Positions 10,669-25,268 of a stretch of 64,000 bases of DNA are shown here, piece by piece. Both the position numbers and the translations under genes were made by a program. The first letter of the stretch is position 1; every line of letters starts with the position of its first letter. This stretch comes from Kondoa malvinella. Lineage: Eukaryota > Basidiomycota > Agaricostilbomycetes > Agaricostilbales > Kondoaceae. A model generated the notes under the pieces. It saw only the letters and a list, made by a program, of their open reading frames with translations. It ran no database searches and had not been told where the DNA came from. The stretch covers positions 792,805-856,804 of the forward strand of contig BCIM01000001.1 in the NCBI GenBank assembly GCA_039545315.1. The letters run 5' to 3'.

Positions 10669-13600
10669 CTATGCTTGATTGATACGAATGCGAATAAATT
10701 GCTTCAATGCGGTACACAACGGTGATGATCCTTCTTTTGCTTTGCCCTTTTGCAATAGACGTGTCGTTGAAGGTGTAGTATCCAAGGTGGATGCTTTGTG
10801 AATGTTTGATAGAAGATCTGGAGCAATCTTATTGACGATGCTGGTGATAGAACGCTTGCCTGGACCAGGACATCAGCTAAGAAGAGTTGCCAAAAAAAAG
10901 TACACTCACTCTGCACATCGGACATCTCTCCTCCCGCATACTGAGGCTTATACAAAGCGAGAGCAAGCTGGCTCGTCGCTAGCAGCAAGGTGAGTTCCAT
11001 CATCACTCCAACAATATTCTTCAAGGTGACAAAATTGTATTCCGGCAAGAGGTTGACCTTGGCTGGTGATTTCGGTACTGGAGCACCAGCCGTAGTACTA
11101 GGGTGATGTCGCAGTACTCCAAGGCACCATTCTGACAATTCCATAAGCGTGCCAACAGTCGCGGGTTCATGTGAGGAGACCATCGGGTTCTATTAAAACT
11201 GTCAAACACAGCAGATCGATTGTAATAGAACATACTGCGTCAAAGAGAATCCGATGGAAAGGCCATTCAACGTCATCTCGTCGCAAAGGTTGAAAGGATT
11301 GACAGTACGCCGAAAGACAGTGGACGAGACTTGCAGCCAGACTAGACACCCAGAGATCAGCAAAAGTCGGCCAGCTAAACCTCCGCACCCACCTAGCAAA
11401 GACCTGAACGATCGAGCCAATGACTGGCTTTTCAGTGAAATGCTGTATGGACGTTTCCCCGCTCGACTCCTTGCTCGCTTGTTCGAGCCATTCTTGTTCG
11501 CTGTGGGAAAGTGGCTCGATGGATGCGGCCAGCGTGTTCGGATGTTGCAAGCAGTACACGACAGAGTTGAGCAGATAGAGGACTTGCTTGACGAGCAGCT
11601 GAGATGCTGCGTTGTCTGGCGCGCGTGCGATCAAAGTGGCGATCAAACGGACCGACGCTTCCATCTCTTCGATAACAGCGAGATAGAGAGTATCCTCCAT
11701 GGTCCATTGCAATGGCAGGGTAATTTGCGCCGCATAATATCGAACCAGGCCGCAGACTTCATTAAGAAACGTGTCACTGTTGGCGAGAGCTGCCGCCATG
11801 CGTGATAGCAGAGCCAGCATGAGACACCATATCCGGTGCGATTCGTTTCGCTCGCCTTTGCCGGTTTTGTCGGCTGGCAGGATTTGACCGGCTTCAATTT
11901 CAGTTGATAGCGGATTGGTATAGATGAGCGCCAAGACGCCCTCAAGAGCGAGTCTCTCCGCTGCTTGTGCATGAGCAGACATTGCCAGACAAAGCGTGAA
12001 TAGATGCCTCGCGCTGGAGCCTTGTTCGCTGGCGACGTATGCTGAAGGCGTAGATGAAAGGAAGGAGAAGATCAAATGATAGAGATTGACCTCTTGACAG
12101 TAGAGTAGCCAGATCCGAGGTGATGGACAGATGGACAGCGAGATGGCTCGTTGAAGGACAGCTATGAAGAGGCCCAAGTCGGATTGTGCAGCGGGCGACT
12201 CGGAATCTGACTGGATGGCCAGCACGAGCGATCGTACTCCGTGTAGACCGAATTGAAGAACTGCGTCAATAGCGACGCCAGCTTGCGATGTTGCATTTTT
12301 CAATTCGCTGGATGAAGCAGGATTGCTGTTCTTGATATGGGTCAAGAGCAAATACAATGCAGACAGAAGTGGCCGATGGTATGCTGCTTTGACTTGGCCT
12401 TGCAGAGCGTCATTAGGGTGTAAGCTGTCGTGCTTCAGCAGAGCAGCAACGCTCTTGAGAGCTTGCAAAGCTTGCTCGTACGTAAAGCTCTTGTCTCTGG
12501 TGCAAATCTCGACAAACGATACCAACATTTGCAGCCGCGACTCGTGCACAGACGCAGCAATTTCGCCGCTTTGCCGTTCCTCTCTGCACTTATCGGCAAT
12601 GGCTGTAGCACATGCCAAGGCGGGTTGAAGTACTGGACTTGCCGACTGTTCTCGCTTGATCTGAGCTTCGTAAGAAGTGGCCAGCAGCGACTGCCAAGCT
12701 CTAGCTGCAGTGACTTGAGTGTCGATAAAGGACCAATCAATGTTCAAACACTGCAGTAGGTATGGAGACAGTTGGAGCCCATCCGCCATAGGCTGTGTCT
12801 TCATTATGGCGAGAGAAACATCGTAAACATAAGCCTTCCCGAGCGGTCGTAGTATATCCAGAGCTGGAAAGGACGACGCGGCAGCGTGACGACAGGAATT
12901 TAGCGCGAAGCCGGGGAAAGTTTTGGACATGTAGCTCTCGACGTTGCTGTGCAAATCGGCAACACCAGAGTTCGAAAGAGCTGAAAGCGAGGCAGCCAAC
13001 AGCTTCTCCTTGTCCCCGAGTAGCTTGCCTACTGCATCGGCAGCTTTACGCGTCATTTTGCTGAAATGGCTTGAATATTCGATGTCGGTAGTCAACAGGC
13101 GTATAGCATAGACTCGGGCCATGATCGAATGGCACGAAGCTTCGGAAGACTCGATATACGTGTCTTGGGATTCTGCAGTGGTCTTGAGTAGACTTTTCAC
13201 GTCTGGATCGGGAGTGACTGCCACTTGCGACGAGGTCGCTCTGTTCAACACAAGTGTCCAGAATCTATCTTCGCTCCGCAGCATATCGAAAGAGTCAGGG
13301 TAGTCTGCAATATGGCGCCACGCGTTATCGAGAGTCCGGAATATAGCGGCTTCTAGCTCAAGCGAAGTTGTTGCATCAGTGTCGAAGAGAAGATCCATGG
13401 CGGTGCCTAAGACTGTCTTCTGAAGGTCGGGTTTGTCAGAACTTTCTGCTGTTCCAGCTCGGAGTTTGCCAGTGATGAGCCACATGGCAAGGGCGGGTTG
13501 TGATTGGATCATGGCATCGATGAATGTCCAGATCGCGATTCGAAGGTTATCGTCTAGACCGTGATCTGCCGCAGACTCGAGAAGAGAGTGGAGTTGCTGA

Positions 13601-16600
13601 ATAGGGTTTGTGAAAGAAGGCAGAAGACTGAAGAACTGGGTCGAGGCATCATTTGAAGAGGGCACGCTGATGAGGGCGGACAGGGTTTGCGCAGCCAATA
13701 TTGATGTTCGACAGTCATAACTTTGCGAATCCAAGGTGCACGAGACCAGAGCAGCAAGCGGATCAGGAAGTATTCGATTTGAGGTAGTTTGCGAAGCATT
13801 CTGTTCGAACAAAAGTACCTCCAGCAGGCTTGTGACGGATGGCCGTTGACTACGCAGTATGAGAAGATGCGAAGTGAGAGACATTGCGGCTCGAGCGCAG
13901 GCTTCAACACTTGCAGCTTCAAGCACTCTTCCGGCGCGTTGCGCAACGAGAACGCCTTGCGTGCTCGAGTGCAGAAGGTTTACTAGCGGTGCGATGGCAG
14001 CATTAGAGTTGGCTGAAGCTGCATCTTCTAGTAGCGAATCAATCAAGGGCGCGCTAGCGTCCCTCAAATCGCCGCCGTTGACCAAGCTGGCGTCGTGGAC
14101 TACGGACGTCCAAAGCCGGCACAGTCGAGTTCCTAATTCCCATCTCTGATGGCCCTCAAGGTACTTCCAGCCTTGCCATCCGGCCGACCATATCTCATCG
14201 TTGACCCATCTCATCACTTGACCGAGAACTTCGGTCTTTAAGTGACGGTGCTCTTTCTGATCGGCAGAGGCGGAGCGCTGAGCTTCTAAAAAAAGAGCCT
14301 CGATCATATCCAACAGAGATGTCGTAGGTCCGAAAGAACCGGCACTCTTGTCCGCACGCAGAAGTGCTGAGCCACCAGAGATTGCGCTGCTTTTGAAGGA
14401 CCGCTGAGAAAGGAACAAAGTCGAAGCGTGCAGGCGAAAGAGACTCCATATCAGACCAGGATACGAGGGTAGGAGAGCAGTCAGAGCGGTCAATGCTGCT
14501 GCTGTGATGAGACGAGGTCGTGCTCCCTTTCCGCTAAGAGCCTTCTCGAGGACTGCGAAGAGAGTATGCGCGCGTTGTTCGACATGATTGTCCTCGTTCG
14601 CTGGCCTGTTCACGAGATCGCGACTGAGAAGATCCAGAGCATCAGCGACGGCCTGTTCCTGTTGATCCGATTCTTCAAAGTGTAGTCTTGGAGACTCTCT
14701 TGCCATCGGCTGATCGAGGAACGGATCAGTTGATGAGACTGATCCTCGCTGCTTTCCTCCTGTATGGCTTCGCCCTGTTCCAGCATAGTCCTCGAGCAGA
14801 TCATCAATCCAGTTCCAGCCATCCCATCCCGTTTGCGTAAAGTCCAACTGGACCACCATCTCTCGCCCTGCACCTGTCGAGACGACTCTTCCTTGCGTAT
14901 ATTGAGGTGCCCAAACGCTTTTGGTGATTTGCATGCCTTTGCCAGACTTGACGACCTGCAGCATGGTCGAATCGCCGGTGGAGATCTCGTAAGACCGATC
15001 CATTGCGCTAGATGGGCCAACTACGCAGCATAGATACGGTAGAGAGCGAAGGAAAGCCGACGCAGTATCTCCACAGCGGTTCTCGTTGGAATCGCCATTC
15101 TCCGGTAGGGAGAGCGCTCGAAGTAATTGCAGCATCGAAGCAGGCTGAAAAGGAAATCTTCGAGCATGGAAGTCGAGCAATTCTCGCTCTGATTCAACCA
15201 GAAGGTTTTCTTCTTGCTGATCTAAACCCCAAAATTGACTGCGCAGGGGTCCAGCTTCTTGGTGCCCGTACATCTTGACTGCACAATCTGTTGCCAAAGC
15301 CAGATGATCTTGGTCGAGAAAAGCGAGTGATACCATAGACGGTAGAAGCGCCAGAAGTGACCGATAGACAGAAAGTAGGCCGAGCATGTTTGACGATGTC
15401 GCTGTCGGTGGTGGCAGACAAGAAAGTATGCAAGAGAAACAGCTAGTGAGGGAATGTGCAAGAAGTCTCTGCCAGATCGGTTGCGGGTTGCTGGCTGTCG
15501 GAAGTAGGACAGTGATGAAGTCGTTGTACTCTCTTGCTACTTCTCCACGTGGTATAGAGTCGGTCAGACGTGACAGCAGGAAGGACCAGGCCATAAGCAG
15601 AGGCGACGTTGGCGCTGGAAAAGCTTCTGCCAGGTCGACGATTGCCTTGTGTATAGTCATAAGGGTGTCCGGCGCCAGCAAGGATTCTGAAGCAGGTAGT
15701 CGTTGGCTGCTGAGCGGAATAGCAAAGTCTTGCGTTACGATCGTTTCGATTGACAAAGCTTCGATGGAGATGGCGACAAATATGCAAGAAACTTCTCGAC
15801 CAATGCTCTGGGCCTCTCCGTCCCAAAATGAGGCGCAAGCTTGTTTCGTTCCCCATTCTACCGAGTTGATGCATTGCAATAGCGCTTTTACGGCGGCGCC
15901 AGATGGAGGTTGCAAATACCAAGAATAGAACAGCAAATCAAGCAGTTCCTTCTCTTCTCTGACGTATTGCTTTGCCCAGAAGGTTGATTGGCGAGATGAC
16001 TCTCTAGCGGCATTGGGCAAGTCGCGAGAAGAGAGGTCGACGAAAGTCTTGAGTATTTTGGCAGGGACGCTTGCCGGGAGAAGCTCTGATACAAGGCTGT
16101 TGCAGTACTGAGCACCAGGTGACAGCTGTGCATCCTCAGGCTCGGCTATACATAATCTCGTCAGCTTGAACCGTCACGACAGCTTGACGCAACGTACATA
16201 GACGAAGCAGCAGATTCAGAATATCATAGATGGCCAGACGTTCTTGAAAGTAGAAGATCTGCACCTCATCCCACCAGTCCTCTGTCTGCTCATACTCCTC
16301 TTGATCTGTTGGCTTGAAAGCAGCTGGTCCTTTCCGTTGCAATAGCAGACTCTTGAGCAACACCAGAGCTTCAACCTCATCCACTTCCAGCTTGCCCGAT
16401 ATCTCTATAACGAGCGTCTTCTCTACTTCATCCAAAGCAGCAGTCTTGTGACCTCCAGCTAGCGTCACACCGCCTGTTCCATTGATTTTGAGTTTGCTCG
16501 CTTCCCGAGGTGCAGGAAAGTTGTCTATGGACAGCAGGTGTTTGCGCTGCTCGACAGTCTTGCGAATCCATTCAGGCACTGGTCCTGTTGTCTCTGAGAC

Positions 16601-16769
16601 CTGTCTGAGGTGTGCGAGCAAGACATCCAGAGGGCTGATGGAATTTCAAGAACATGTCAATAAGCCGTTTCTGCATAATCTGGAACAAGGCAGCATACAC
16701 AAAGGGGCATTGTTCGGTCGTATAGCGCTCTCGAGGCTGAGAAGGGCCAGCTTCGCTTGACGCCGACAT
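10669..16769 (-). CDS. NUP188: Nucleoporin Nup188
   Basis: A very large alpha-helical protein (about 1,950 residues) with one unbroken exon of roughly 4.8 kb and four introns. The first exon starts MSASSEAGPSQPRERYTTEQ and joins, across a 64-nt intron near 16638-16701, to PLDVLLAHLRQVSETTGPVP. Introns near 16147-16198 and at 11190-11235 connect the central exon. The last intron adds SITSIVNKIAPDLLSNIHKA and the end LCTALKQFIRIRINQA. An SH3-like insert, VVQLDFTQTGWDGWNWIDDL, preceded by WAPQYTQGRVVSTG, sits about one third of the way along, as in Nup188; the rest is HEAT-like helical repeat. Nup188 is an inner-ring scaffold of the nuclear pore. Nup192/Nup205 is the alternative, but the SH3-like insert and length favour Nup188. 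The start lies 74 bp from the stop of the upstream GH26 gene on the same strand. Confidence 0.78.
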
Positions 16770-16843
16770 GACAGCGTGAAGACAAGCGACCTTGCACGAG
16801 TTCAGCGCGTCAAATGTCCCAAATAACTTAAGCAAAACAAGAG

Positions 16844-18845
16844 CTAAACTAGTACAGCAGCAAGCAAGAAACCCGAAAGCGAAACTCCCAATCCCAAGAA
16901 TCCCTTTGAAGCAGAAGAATCTTTTCCAGCCGAAGCATTGGTACCCGCATCATTAGCTGCATCAGTCGCGTTACCGGTCAGGTCTGGAGCAGTCTGCGCC
17001 GAGGCTTGCAGCAGAGTGTTGGAAGCGAAAAGAGGCTCGATAGCTGCCAACCAATCTCTTCTCACATCGGCATCAAACGAGATTCGATAGTCGCGCATGT
17101 CTGACAGGTGCTACATCAGGACCGTAGCAGTACTGTAACGATCACGCATACCTTCTAGATCTTCCACTTTGGCATGCTCGAATAGTTGGATCATCTTCAG
17201 CTGAGGGTGGGCAGCGTAGAACGAAGCGTTGGATAGGAATTGCAGATGCCAGTCGGATTGCATAGCGCTTTGACCGAGTCCACCATCGTTAGTGTGGAAA
17301 GCAGAGCCAGATTCAGCCAAGCAGCAAGGCTTGCTTGTGCAGTATGCCCTATTCACATCATTAGTGTGATGTTGGGCTTACAAGGGAGCACCCACTCGTA
17401 GAAGTTTGGGCCCCATGCTAGGTTGTTCTGCACAAAGTCCTGAGGTAATACTTCGTTGGCGAGGTATGCTACAACATATTTCAGCCATTAATTGGCACAG
17501 CAGGCAAAGCACATACGGTATACAGCTCCTTTCCAGTAAAGACTGATTCCATTCCAGTCAACATACTCGTCTCCTGGGTCTAGAGATGGAGATCGATCAG
17601 TCAATCAAACAGCAGACGGTATGATTGCGCTCGACCTACAGTATGGTATGTATGGATCGTCATTTGCGCTGAGGACACCATCTCCGTCTGTATCTAGCAG
17701 AGCTTGGTCTGCAGGAGATACAGTCTCCCAGACGATGGAGAAAGGGCTAGAGAAGAGTTTCAGTTGTAAAGAAAAAGAAGGGCAGGATCTACGCACTAGC
17801 CTTCGCCAAAGTCTGGAGCATACAAAATGAGCACAGGATTTGGACTGTGAAGATACAAACTGACTTGGAGCCCTGAGACCAACATTAGCTAGTTTTCGGC
17901 AAGCAGCTGCTACAGACTTACCAAACTAAAGCCGTCTCCGGAGCGATCCGCCTTACTATAGTCGCCATATTCTGCCATTGCTGAACAAAAGCAGTCGGTT
18001 GTACACCGTACGACATCCATTGACCGCTACAGAGGCACTTCAGCCAGGAACACTTCTCTTTCGAAAATCTGGCTCACTTCATTTCCGGCGCTGTATGCAA
18101 TATGAGTTAATTCAACACAGAACAGAATGGCATACCGTATCTAAGGAAGACTGCGCGGTTGTATGGCGCAGATTGATAGGTCAAAATCTGGTTGGCGAGA
18201 TCTTCGAAATCTTGGTCAGTGACCATATCAAGGCCAGTGTAGGGGCTGTATGCACAGAGTATTTGCTCAGCGAATAGCCCGCTGCATGAAATTCGGCACT
18301 CACTAGACAGTAAGGAAGATGGACGCGTCCGATGCAGTTTCCTCTATCATTGTTTGGTTCATGCCTGGCTCATGATCAGTCATGCCTAAGGCGATACAGG
18401 TGATTCGTACCTCCTCCAGCGCTGTACCAATCACGAATGAGGAGCCGATGCTTCCTGTAGGGCAGCAGACTTACCCAGTGACATAGTCATATGCCTCCAT
18501 CGGGATATCTGTGGGCCGCCGAATCAGCATGATCCGCAGAAGTAGACATCTGGCTCCGATGCACTCACTCTGTGCAAACTGAAAGGACGAAGCCAAGAAG
18601 CCCATGCGTCCGTTGAATTCGCGCGCTGTTCAACTAGACATCAGCCCGAAACGCTGTTACTACCTCATTCACAACTCACGGTTGTCTCCATATGTGATTT
18701 CTGTAGCATGGGTAGAGTTGGCCTCTGTATCAAGCCATATGCCTAGATAAGCTTGTCCATCTTGAGGCTCTACGACAGGCGCCGCCTTGGCATATAAAGT
18801 AAAGAGCGTGGTGTAAATGAGTGTGAGTGTTGAGAAATGCTTCAT
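16844..18845 (-). CDS. GPI-anchored GH26-type glycoside hydrolase
   Basis: A secreted enzyme of the GH26 (beta-mannanase) type. The signal peptide is MKHFSTLTLIYTTLFTLYAK. Next come AYLGIWLDTEANSTHATEIT and, through many short exons, the acid/base block RYAPEMNGQWMSYGVQPTAF, where the exon for A-P-E-M-N is only 13 bases (18078-18090). A DTDGDGVLSANDDPYIPY segment precedes GDEYVDWNGISLYWKGA. The presumed nucleophile lies in CCLAESGSAFHTNDGG. The protein ends with a Ser/Ala-rich spacer and a hydrophobic tail (LGLGVSLSGFLLAAVLV), a typical GPI signal, placing it at the cell surface or wall. At least ten introns are needed. Substrate is inferred: fungal wall mannan or plant mannan are both possible. 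It precedes NUP188 on the same strand with only 74 bp between. Confidence 0.78.
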
Positions 18846-19913
18846 GACTTTGATCTTGACAATTTCAGAGCATCCAACGTGCAGGCAGAGCTTGTCGTCG
18901 AGGCGACCTTTAGGCCAAGAGAAGTCAGAAGTCGCAGGGAGGTCAAAGCGTTGTAAGGGATTTAAAAGAGTGTGGGTTGTATAGTAATTGTCGAGAGTCT
19001 GTTCAGTCTTATAGCATCGTTCTTGCAGAATAAGCCTATCCCCGCGCCGCGCTTCTTGAGCTTGGTGTTGTTTTCGCCTTGGTGCTTTTCCTGCGGCAAC
19101 GATTATAACGCGTCCAAATCGTGCTGCATGCCTCTGAAGGCTAATATGAGGCTCTGTCACGTCCCCCGATCATCCTTGTCACGTATCGTTAAGGCACTTC
19201 TCAATGTAATGCACCTTCTTTTCTCAACTCTAGACTTTTCTCTTGCTTTGCTCTCAGGTTTTCCTCTCGCTGTCTCTGTCTCGCTTTACAATGCTCTCTT
19301 GTGTCCCCCATTATCGCCGGCTCCTTGTGTCTCCTTTACAGAGCGGTCTTGTTCTCGCTTCAAGCTCTTCCCAACTGTAAACCATTAACTTCAGTAGCTA
19401 CTTGGCTCTAGCGTCGCCTTCCGCTTTCATGCTAGTGCTTCTCTTGTCTCTTGCCAGGCTATCTTGATCAAGCTTTTATTGCCGCTGCTGTCACTGATCC
19501 TCTGGCTAGCCCTACATCCTATTGTATCCTATTGTCAAGCATCAACAGGCCATTGTTCATCAGGTAATACAGGTTATGTTTGTGCGCTTGTCTTCTCCCT
19601 GACTTCGCGCTGAAGGAAAGTAAAGTAGCTGAATGACGCGAGCTCTTGTTCAGTCGTACGGCTTCGCACACGCAATAGCATCGCATACTGGTAAGTATTG
19701 CAGCACCTTGTCGTAAGGAGCCAGCCAGTATAAAGTCAGTGGTGTAATGCATCTCGTCTTTGACTTTTGGAAGCGGGGAGACCATCAACAACCACGATAA
19801 GCACCTTGAGCCGCAAGCATATACCTCTGAGCATTGGAAGCGTATGAGCGCCTGCTAGGGCTCTGACAACAGCGCGAAACCCTTAAATCTACTTTGGAAC
19901 CCGCATATAGCAA
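18846..19913. other. Divergent promoter region with possible 5' exons of FCP1
   Basis: About 1.07 kb between the GH26 start and the first recognisable FCP1 exon. It is pyrimidine-rich from about 19200 to 19480. Fcp1 proteins usually have an N-terminal beta-domain of 60-100 residues before the CTHPIKFGGLC block; no such exons could be identified here with confidence. The CATATAG just before 19914 could be a splice acceptor. Confidence 0.35.
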
Positions 19914-22222
19914 ATGGACGATTGCACGCATCCTATAAAATTCGGTGGGCTGTGTGCTGCCTGTGGTCGTGATGTCAGCAAGTCAGTCCTTTTCACTGTC
20001 CTCTAGAGGCTGTCCTCAAGGCATAGGCTGTAAAGGGAAGGCGAAGATGACACTCAAGATGCCTCGAAAGCCAATATCCGCATGTCTCATCACCACTCTG
20101 CACTCACTGTCACCCGAAATGAAGCAGAACGTATCCACGAAGAAAACACTCGGGCCCTACTCAAAGGTCGCAAGCTGTCCCTAATTGTTGATTTGGATCA
20201 AACTGTCGTTCATGCTACCGTCGACCCAACTGTAGCGGAATGGCTAGGAGACCCATCTAATCCGAATTATGAAGCTTTACAACATGTGGGCAAATTCAAG
20301 CTTGCGTTAGATGGTTCGCCTGTGCTTGCTGCTTCGTCCTCGGCAAAGAAGAAAGGCAAACAGAAAGCTACAGAGCAAGATGGAGAAGAGGACGATGGAG
20401 GATGCTGGTACTATGTCAAACAGCGGCCTGGTCTGCAGAGTTTCCTCGAAGCTGCTTCTCTCAAGTATGAGATGCATGTCTACACTATGGGCACACGAAG
20501 TTATGCAGAGGAAGTGTGCAAGATCATTGACCCGGAGACCAAGTTCTTTGGTAGTCGGATTCTTACAAGAGATGAAAGCGGCAGTACGTTTTGCTCACTT
20601 TGCCTTAAAATCTAGCTTACTGTGTTTAGGCATGACTCAGAAGTCGCTGGAACGTCTCTTCCCTTGTGAGACGAGTATGGTCGTGGTCATAGACGATCGA
20701 GGCGATGTATGGGACTGGTCGCCTAATTTACTGAAAGTAGTGCCTTGTGAGTTCGACATTCTTTGTCATCGCTTGTCCTGTCTGAATTGAATGCACTAGA
20801 TGAATTCTTCGTCGGTATTGGCGACATCAATGCTGCTTTCCTTCCCAAACAAGCGAACTACGCTTCTTCCGAAGTCAAGAAAGAAACCAGTCCTTCCACT
20901 TCCGATACCAGACCTACAGCTTCCACGTCCGAATCAACAGATCAAGCCCACACAGTGCCATCTACTTCGGAAGCGACCCAAGCTACAAGCGCTACTTTAT
21001 CCTCTCAAATTGCCGAAAGACCTTTACAGAAAAGACAGGCGGAAGCGACTGCTAAACAGCATGAGCACGCGGAAGATCATAAAGCTGCTGAGCCGATGGA
21101 TGAGGACGCAAAGGGTGAACCGGATGATGAGGAGAGTGTTGCTGTTTTGAAGGACGATGATACTGAGTTGGACAGATTGCTGAATGTGGGTATCTCTCTC
21201 ATTTCAGCTTGTGCTGTAATGAGATTTGAGATTGCCACAGCTTCTCGGAGAAGTACATCGGCAGTTCTATGTCAAAATAGATCGAGGCAGATCTGCAGAT
21301 GTGAAGGTTCGTCCTTCCTTTACTTGAGGTTCTTCGCTCATGAGTACTTTGTGGACGAACAGAGCATCATATCTACAATCAAGCTGGCTGTTCTGAAGAA
21401 TATCAATATCCTCTTTTCGAGTGTCATACCGCTCGGAGTAGACCAGACAAAGTAAGCCTTTCCCGCCGCCAATGTGCATGAACTAAGCAGTGGCTTAGAT
21501 CCGAGATATGGCGGCTGGCTGAATCCTTTGGCGCGATATGTTGGACACAGCTGAATAAACATGTGACGCATCTCGTCACTGGCAAGGTTCGTAGATTGTC
21601 AGCCGATGTTTGGAAACGTGGCTGAAGTCGAATTGTCGAACAGGAAGGCACTGCGAAAGTCAGCGCTGCACAAGATCGAAAAGACATCACAATAGTGTGG
21701 ACTGCATGGCTCGTAGACTCTATGGCGGTATGGCAGCGCTTAGACGAGCAGAAATACCTCATATCGGGACCAACATCAGAGAAGCCCGTCCTCGAAGATC
21801 CTGATCACCTTGTGGATGAAGATCACCTATCGGAAGAGAGCGAGGTGGATGTCGCGGTAGATATCGAAGACGCTGATATAGACTGGGGTACTGCTGATGC
21901 AGAATTAGACGCCTACCTTGAGCAGTCTGGTGCGTATCATACCCCTGACGTCGTACTCGATCTCATAAGATGTCCAGACGGAGATGGCGATGACAGCTCC
22001 GCAGCAAGCACCCCTAGGCTGAAGCGAAGTCGAAGTGCCACACCACTTTCCGGCGAAGAAAGCGGAAACGAATCGCCTGGCTCACCTCTTCTGAAGCGTC
22101 AACGAGTAGCAAAAGCACGCAAGAGTAATCTCAAGGTGTCCTTTGCTGCTGCAACAAGCTCTGCACCCCCTTCAGCCGCTGATTCGCCAATGCCCGAAGA
22201 TGCCTCTGATGATGATCTGTGA
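19914..22222 (+). CDS. FCP1: RNA polymerase II CTD phosphatase Fcp1
   Basis: Fcp1 dephosphorylates the heptad-repeat tail of RNA polymerase II so the enzyme can be recycled. The first seen exon is MDDCTHPIKFGGLCAACGRD, matching the Cys block upstream of the catalytic domain. The FCP homology domain follows with the DxDxT/V signature LIVDLDQTVVHATVDPTVAE, then YYVKQRPGLQSFLEAAS, YTMGTRSYAEEVCKIIDP and VVVIDDRGDVWDWSPNL. A Ser/Thr-rich acidic linker leads to a BRCT domain (LKNINILFSSVIPLGVDQT, then IVWTAWLVDSMAVWQRLDEQ). The C-terminus is acidic with a Ser/Arg stretch and stops at 22220-22222, though that stop overlaps a GTGAGT donor, so a short extra exon is possible. Seven introns or more. 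The usual N-terminal extension is missing or not recognised, so the true start may lie upstream. Confidence 0.88.
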
Positions 22223-22492
22223 GTACATCGATTACCCATATCACATACGCTGATACTCTAGGCAGCGACGACATGGCAACCACTCTTTCAGCCGGTCTCG
22301 CTCAGTGAATAGGCATTGCATCGTTCATCTGCATCATGTGAAATAGAACTTCAGATCATGTCAGATATCAGTCTCTTTGATGCTGTATAAGATCTGTCAG
22401 CAGTTGCTTCATCGCTGTTCGACCTTCGCACTTAAGGGCGGATATTGACATTCGTCACTTCGAGCGCATCATCAAGCTTGTTCCGAGCCATC

Positions 22493-24351
<1,859 letters not shown>

Positions 24352-24499
24352 ATGTAGCTTTGCCGAGCAATGCAATCCTGGTTGGCAGGCATGAGCTGGA
24401 TATCTGCACTTTGCACTGCAAGCACTCACCTGAATGGCCTTTCTATTGGCTTGAGCAGAGTCTCGCCTCTCTTGGGAAACGCCAGTTGATCAACCAGAT

Positions 24500-25022
24500 C
24501 TATACAGAGTTGTCCATCGGTGCAGCAGCTAAGCGAGGTCTTGTTCCGACTGCTGAGCACATGATCCGATAGCGAGCGCGTATCGACTTGATCAATGCCA
24601 TCATGTCCAACTGAGATTCAGCAGGCGCTTGCGAGTTGTTTTCCAGCGGGAACTTGTCTGTCATGCTTAGCAGCGTTGCGATGTGCTGTAGACCCCTTAG
24701 TGATAGCCATCAGCACCGCTCAATCTGCACAAGTCGAATCGCCCACTTCTTGCTCTTGTCATCCGTCCGAGACTCCATGACACCTTGCCAGATCCTGGCC
24801 TGTCCTTCGTAGAAACCTATCTCCTCCCATAGCTCGAATGCCTTTTCACGACCTAATGCCCTCCCTTCAAAAATTCCGTGCAGTTTTCCGTGCTCGAATC
24901 CTTCTTCAAACCCTTTCTTATAGAACCTAGCTCAAGCTTTCAGCTCGCTTACCTACCTTGCTGATAGAGCCTTACTGCTCCTCGAGATGATTCAAGCTGT
25001 CAAAATCCGCATCCATTGACAT
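24500..25022 (-). CDS. LTO1: Lto1 (ORAOV1/Yae1-domain protein)
   Basis: Lto1 works with Yae1 to deliver the Fe-S cluster to the ABC protein Rli1/ABCE1, needed for ribosome recycling. The protein starts MSMDADFDSLNHLEEQ. After a 49-nt intron it continues FYKKGFEEGFEHGKLHGIFE, then GRALGREKAFELWEEIGFYE: the repeated deca-GX3 (GxxxGxxxG) pattern that defines the Yae1/Lto1 domain. A 45-nt intron (GTGCAG donor) joins KKWAIRL to HIATLLSMTDKFPLENNSQ, and the end is SIRARYRIMCSAVG plus a short tail stopping at 24500. The protein is about 140 residues, a normal size. The stop is 148 bp from that of the aspartate aminotransferase gene (convergent), and the start shares a 246-bp divergent promoter with STE3. 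I did not see a clear Trp C-terminus, which Lto1 often uses to bind the CIA complex. Confidence 0.8.
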
Positions 25023-25268
25023 GATTCGCTCGTTCGGAATTGACTGTCGAATGACTTCAAGCAGCGTTTCGTTGTATAACTCCATACCATGTCCGTGTCT
25101 AGCGCTGTAGATGCTTATCCCGATGAGAAGGGTTCTTCGCATTGTACGATTTCCATTGCCTTCTGGACACCATGTCAAGAATGATGCTTCTGCGGACTCT
25201 CAGTCTAATCCGTTCATGTGCTGCTCTCTGCGTCCACTGTCCTTGATTCGCTTCCAAAGAGAGTCACC
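25023..25268. promoter_or_regulatory. Divergent promoter between LTO1 and STE3
   Basis: The 246 bp between the two start codons must hold both promoters. No convincing pheromone-response element or TATA box stood out by eye. A 31-codon plus-strand open frame at 25089-25184 was considered and rejected as a pheromone gene. Confidence 0.5.

Noticed and set aside
18972..19388. 139-codon plus-strand frame (MGCIVIVESLF...)
   Set aside because: Pyrimidine-rich promoter sequence read as Leu/Ser/Phe; no conserved features.
25089..25184. 31-codon plus-strand frame with SSHCTIS in the STE3-LTO1 promoter, resembling a CaaX pheromone
   Set aside because: The Cys-Thr-Ile-Ser is followed by more codons (IAFWTPCQE) rather than a stop, no intron would place a stop there, and it is antisense to the LTO1 leader.
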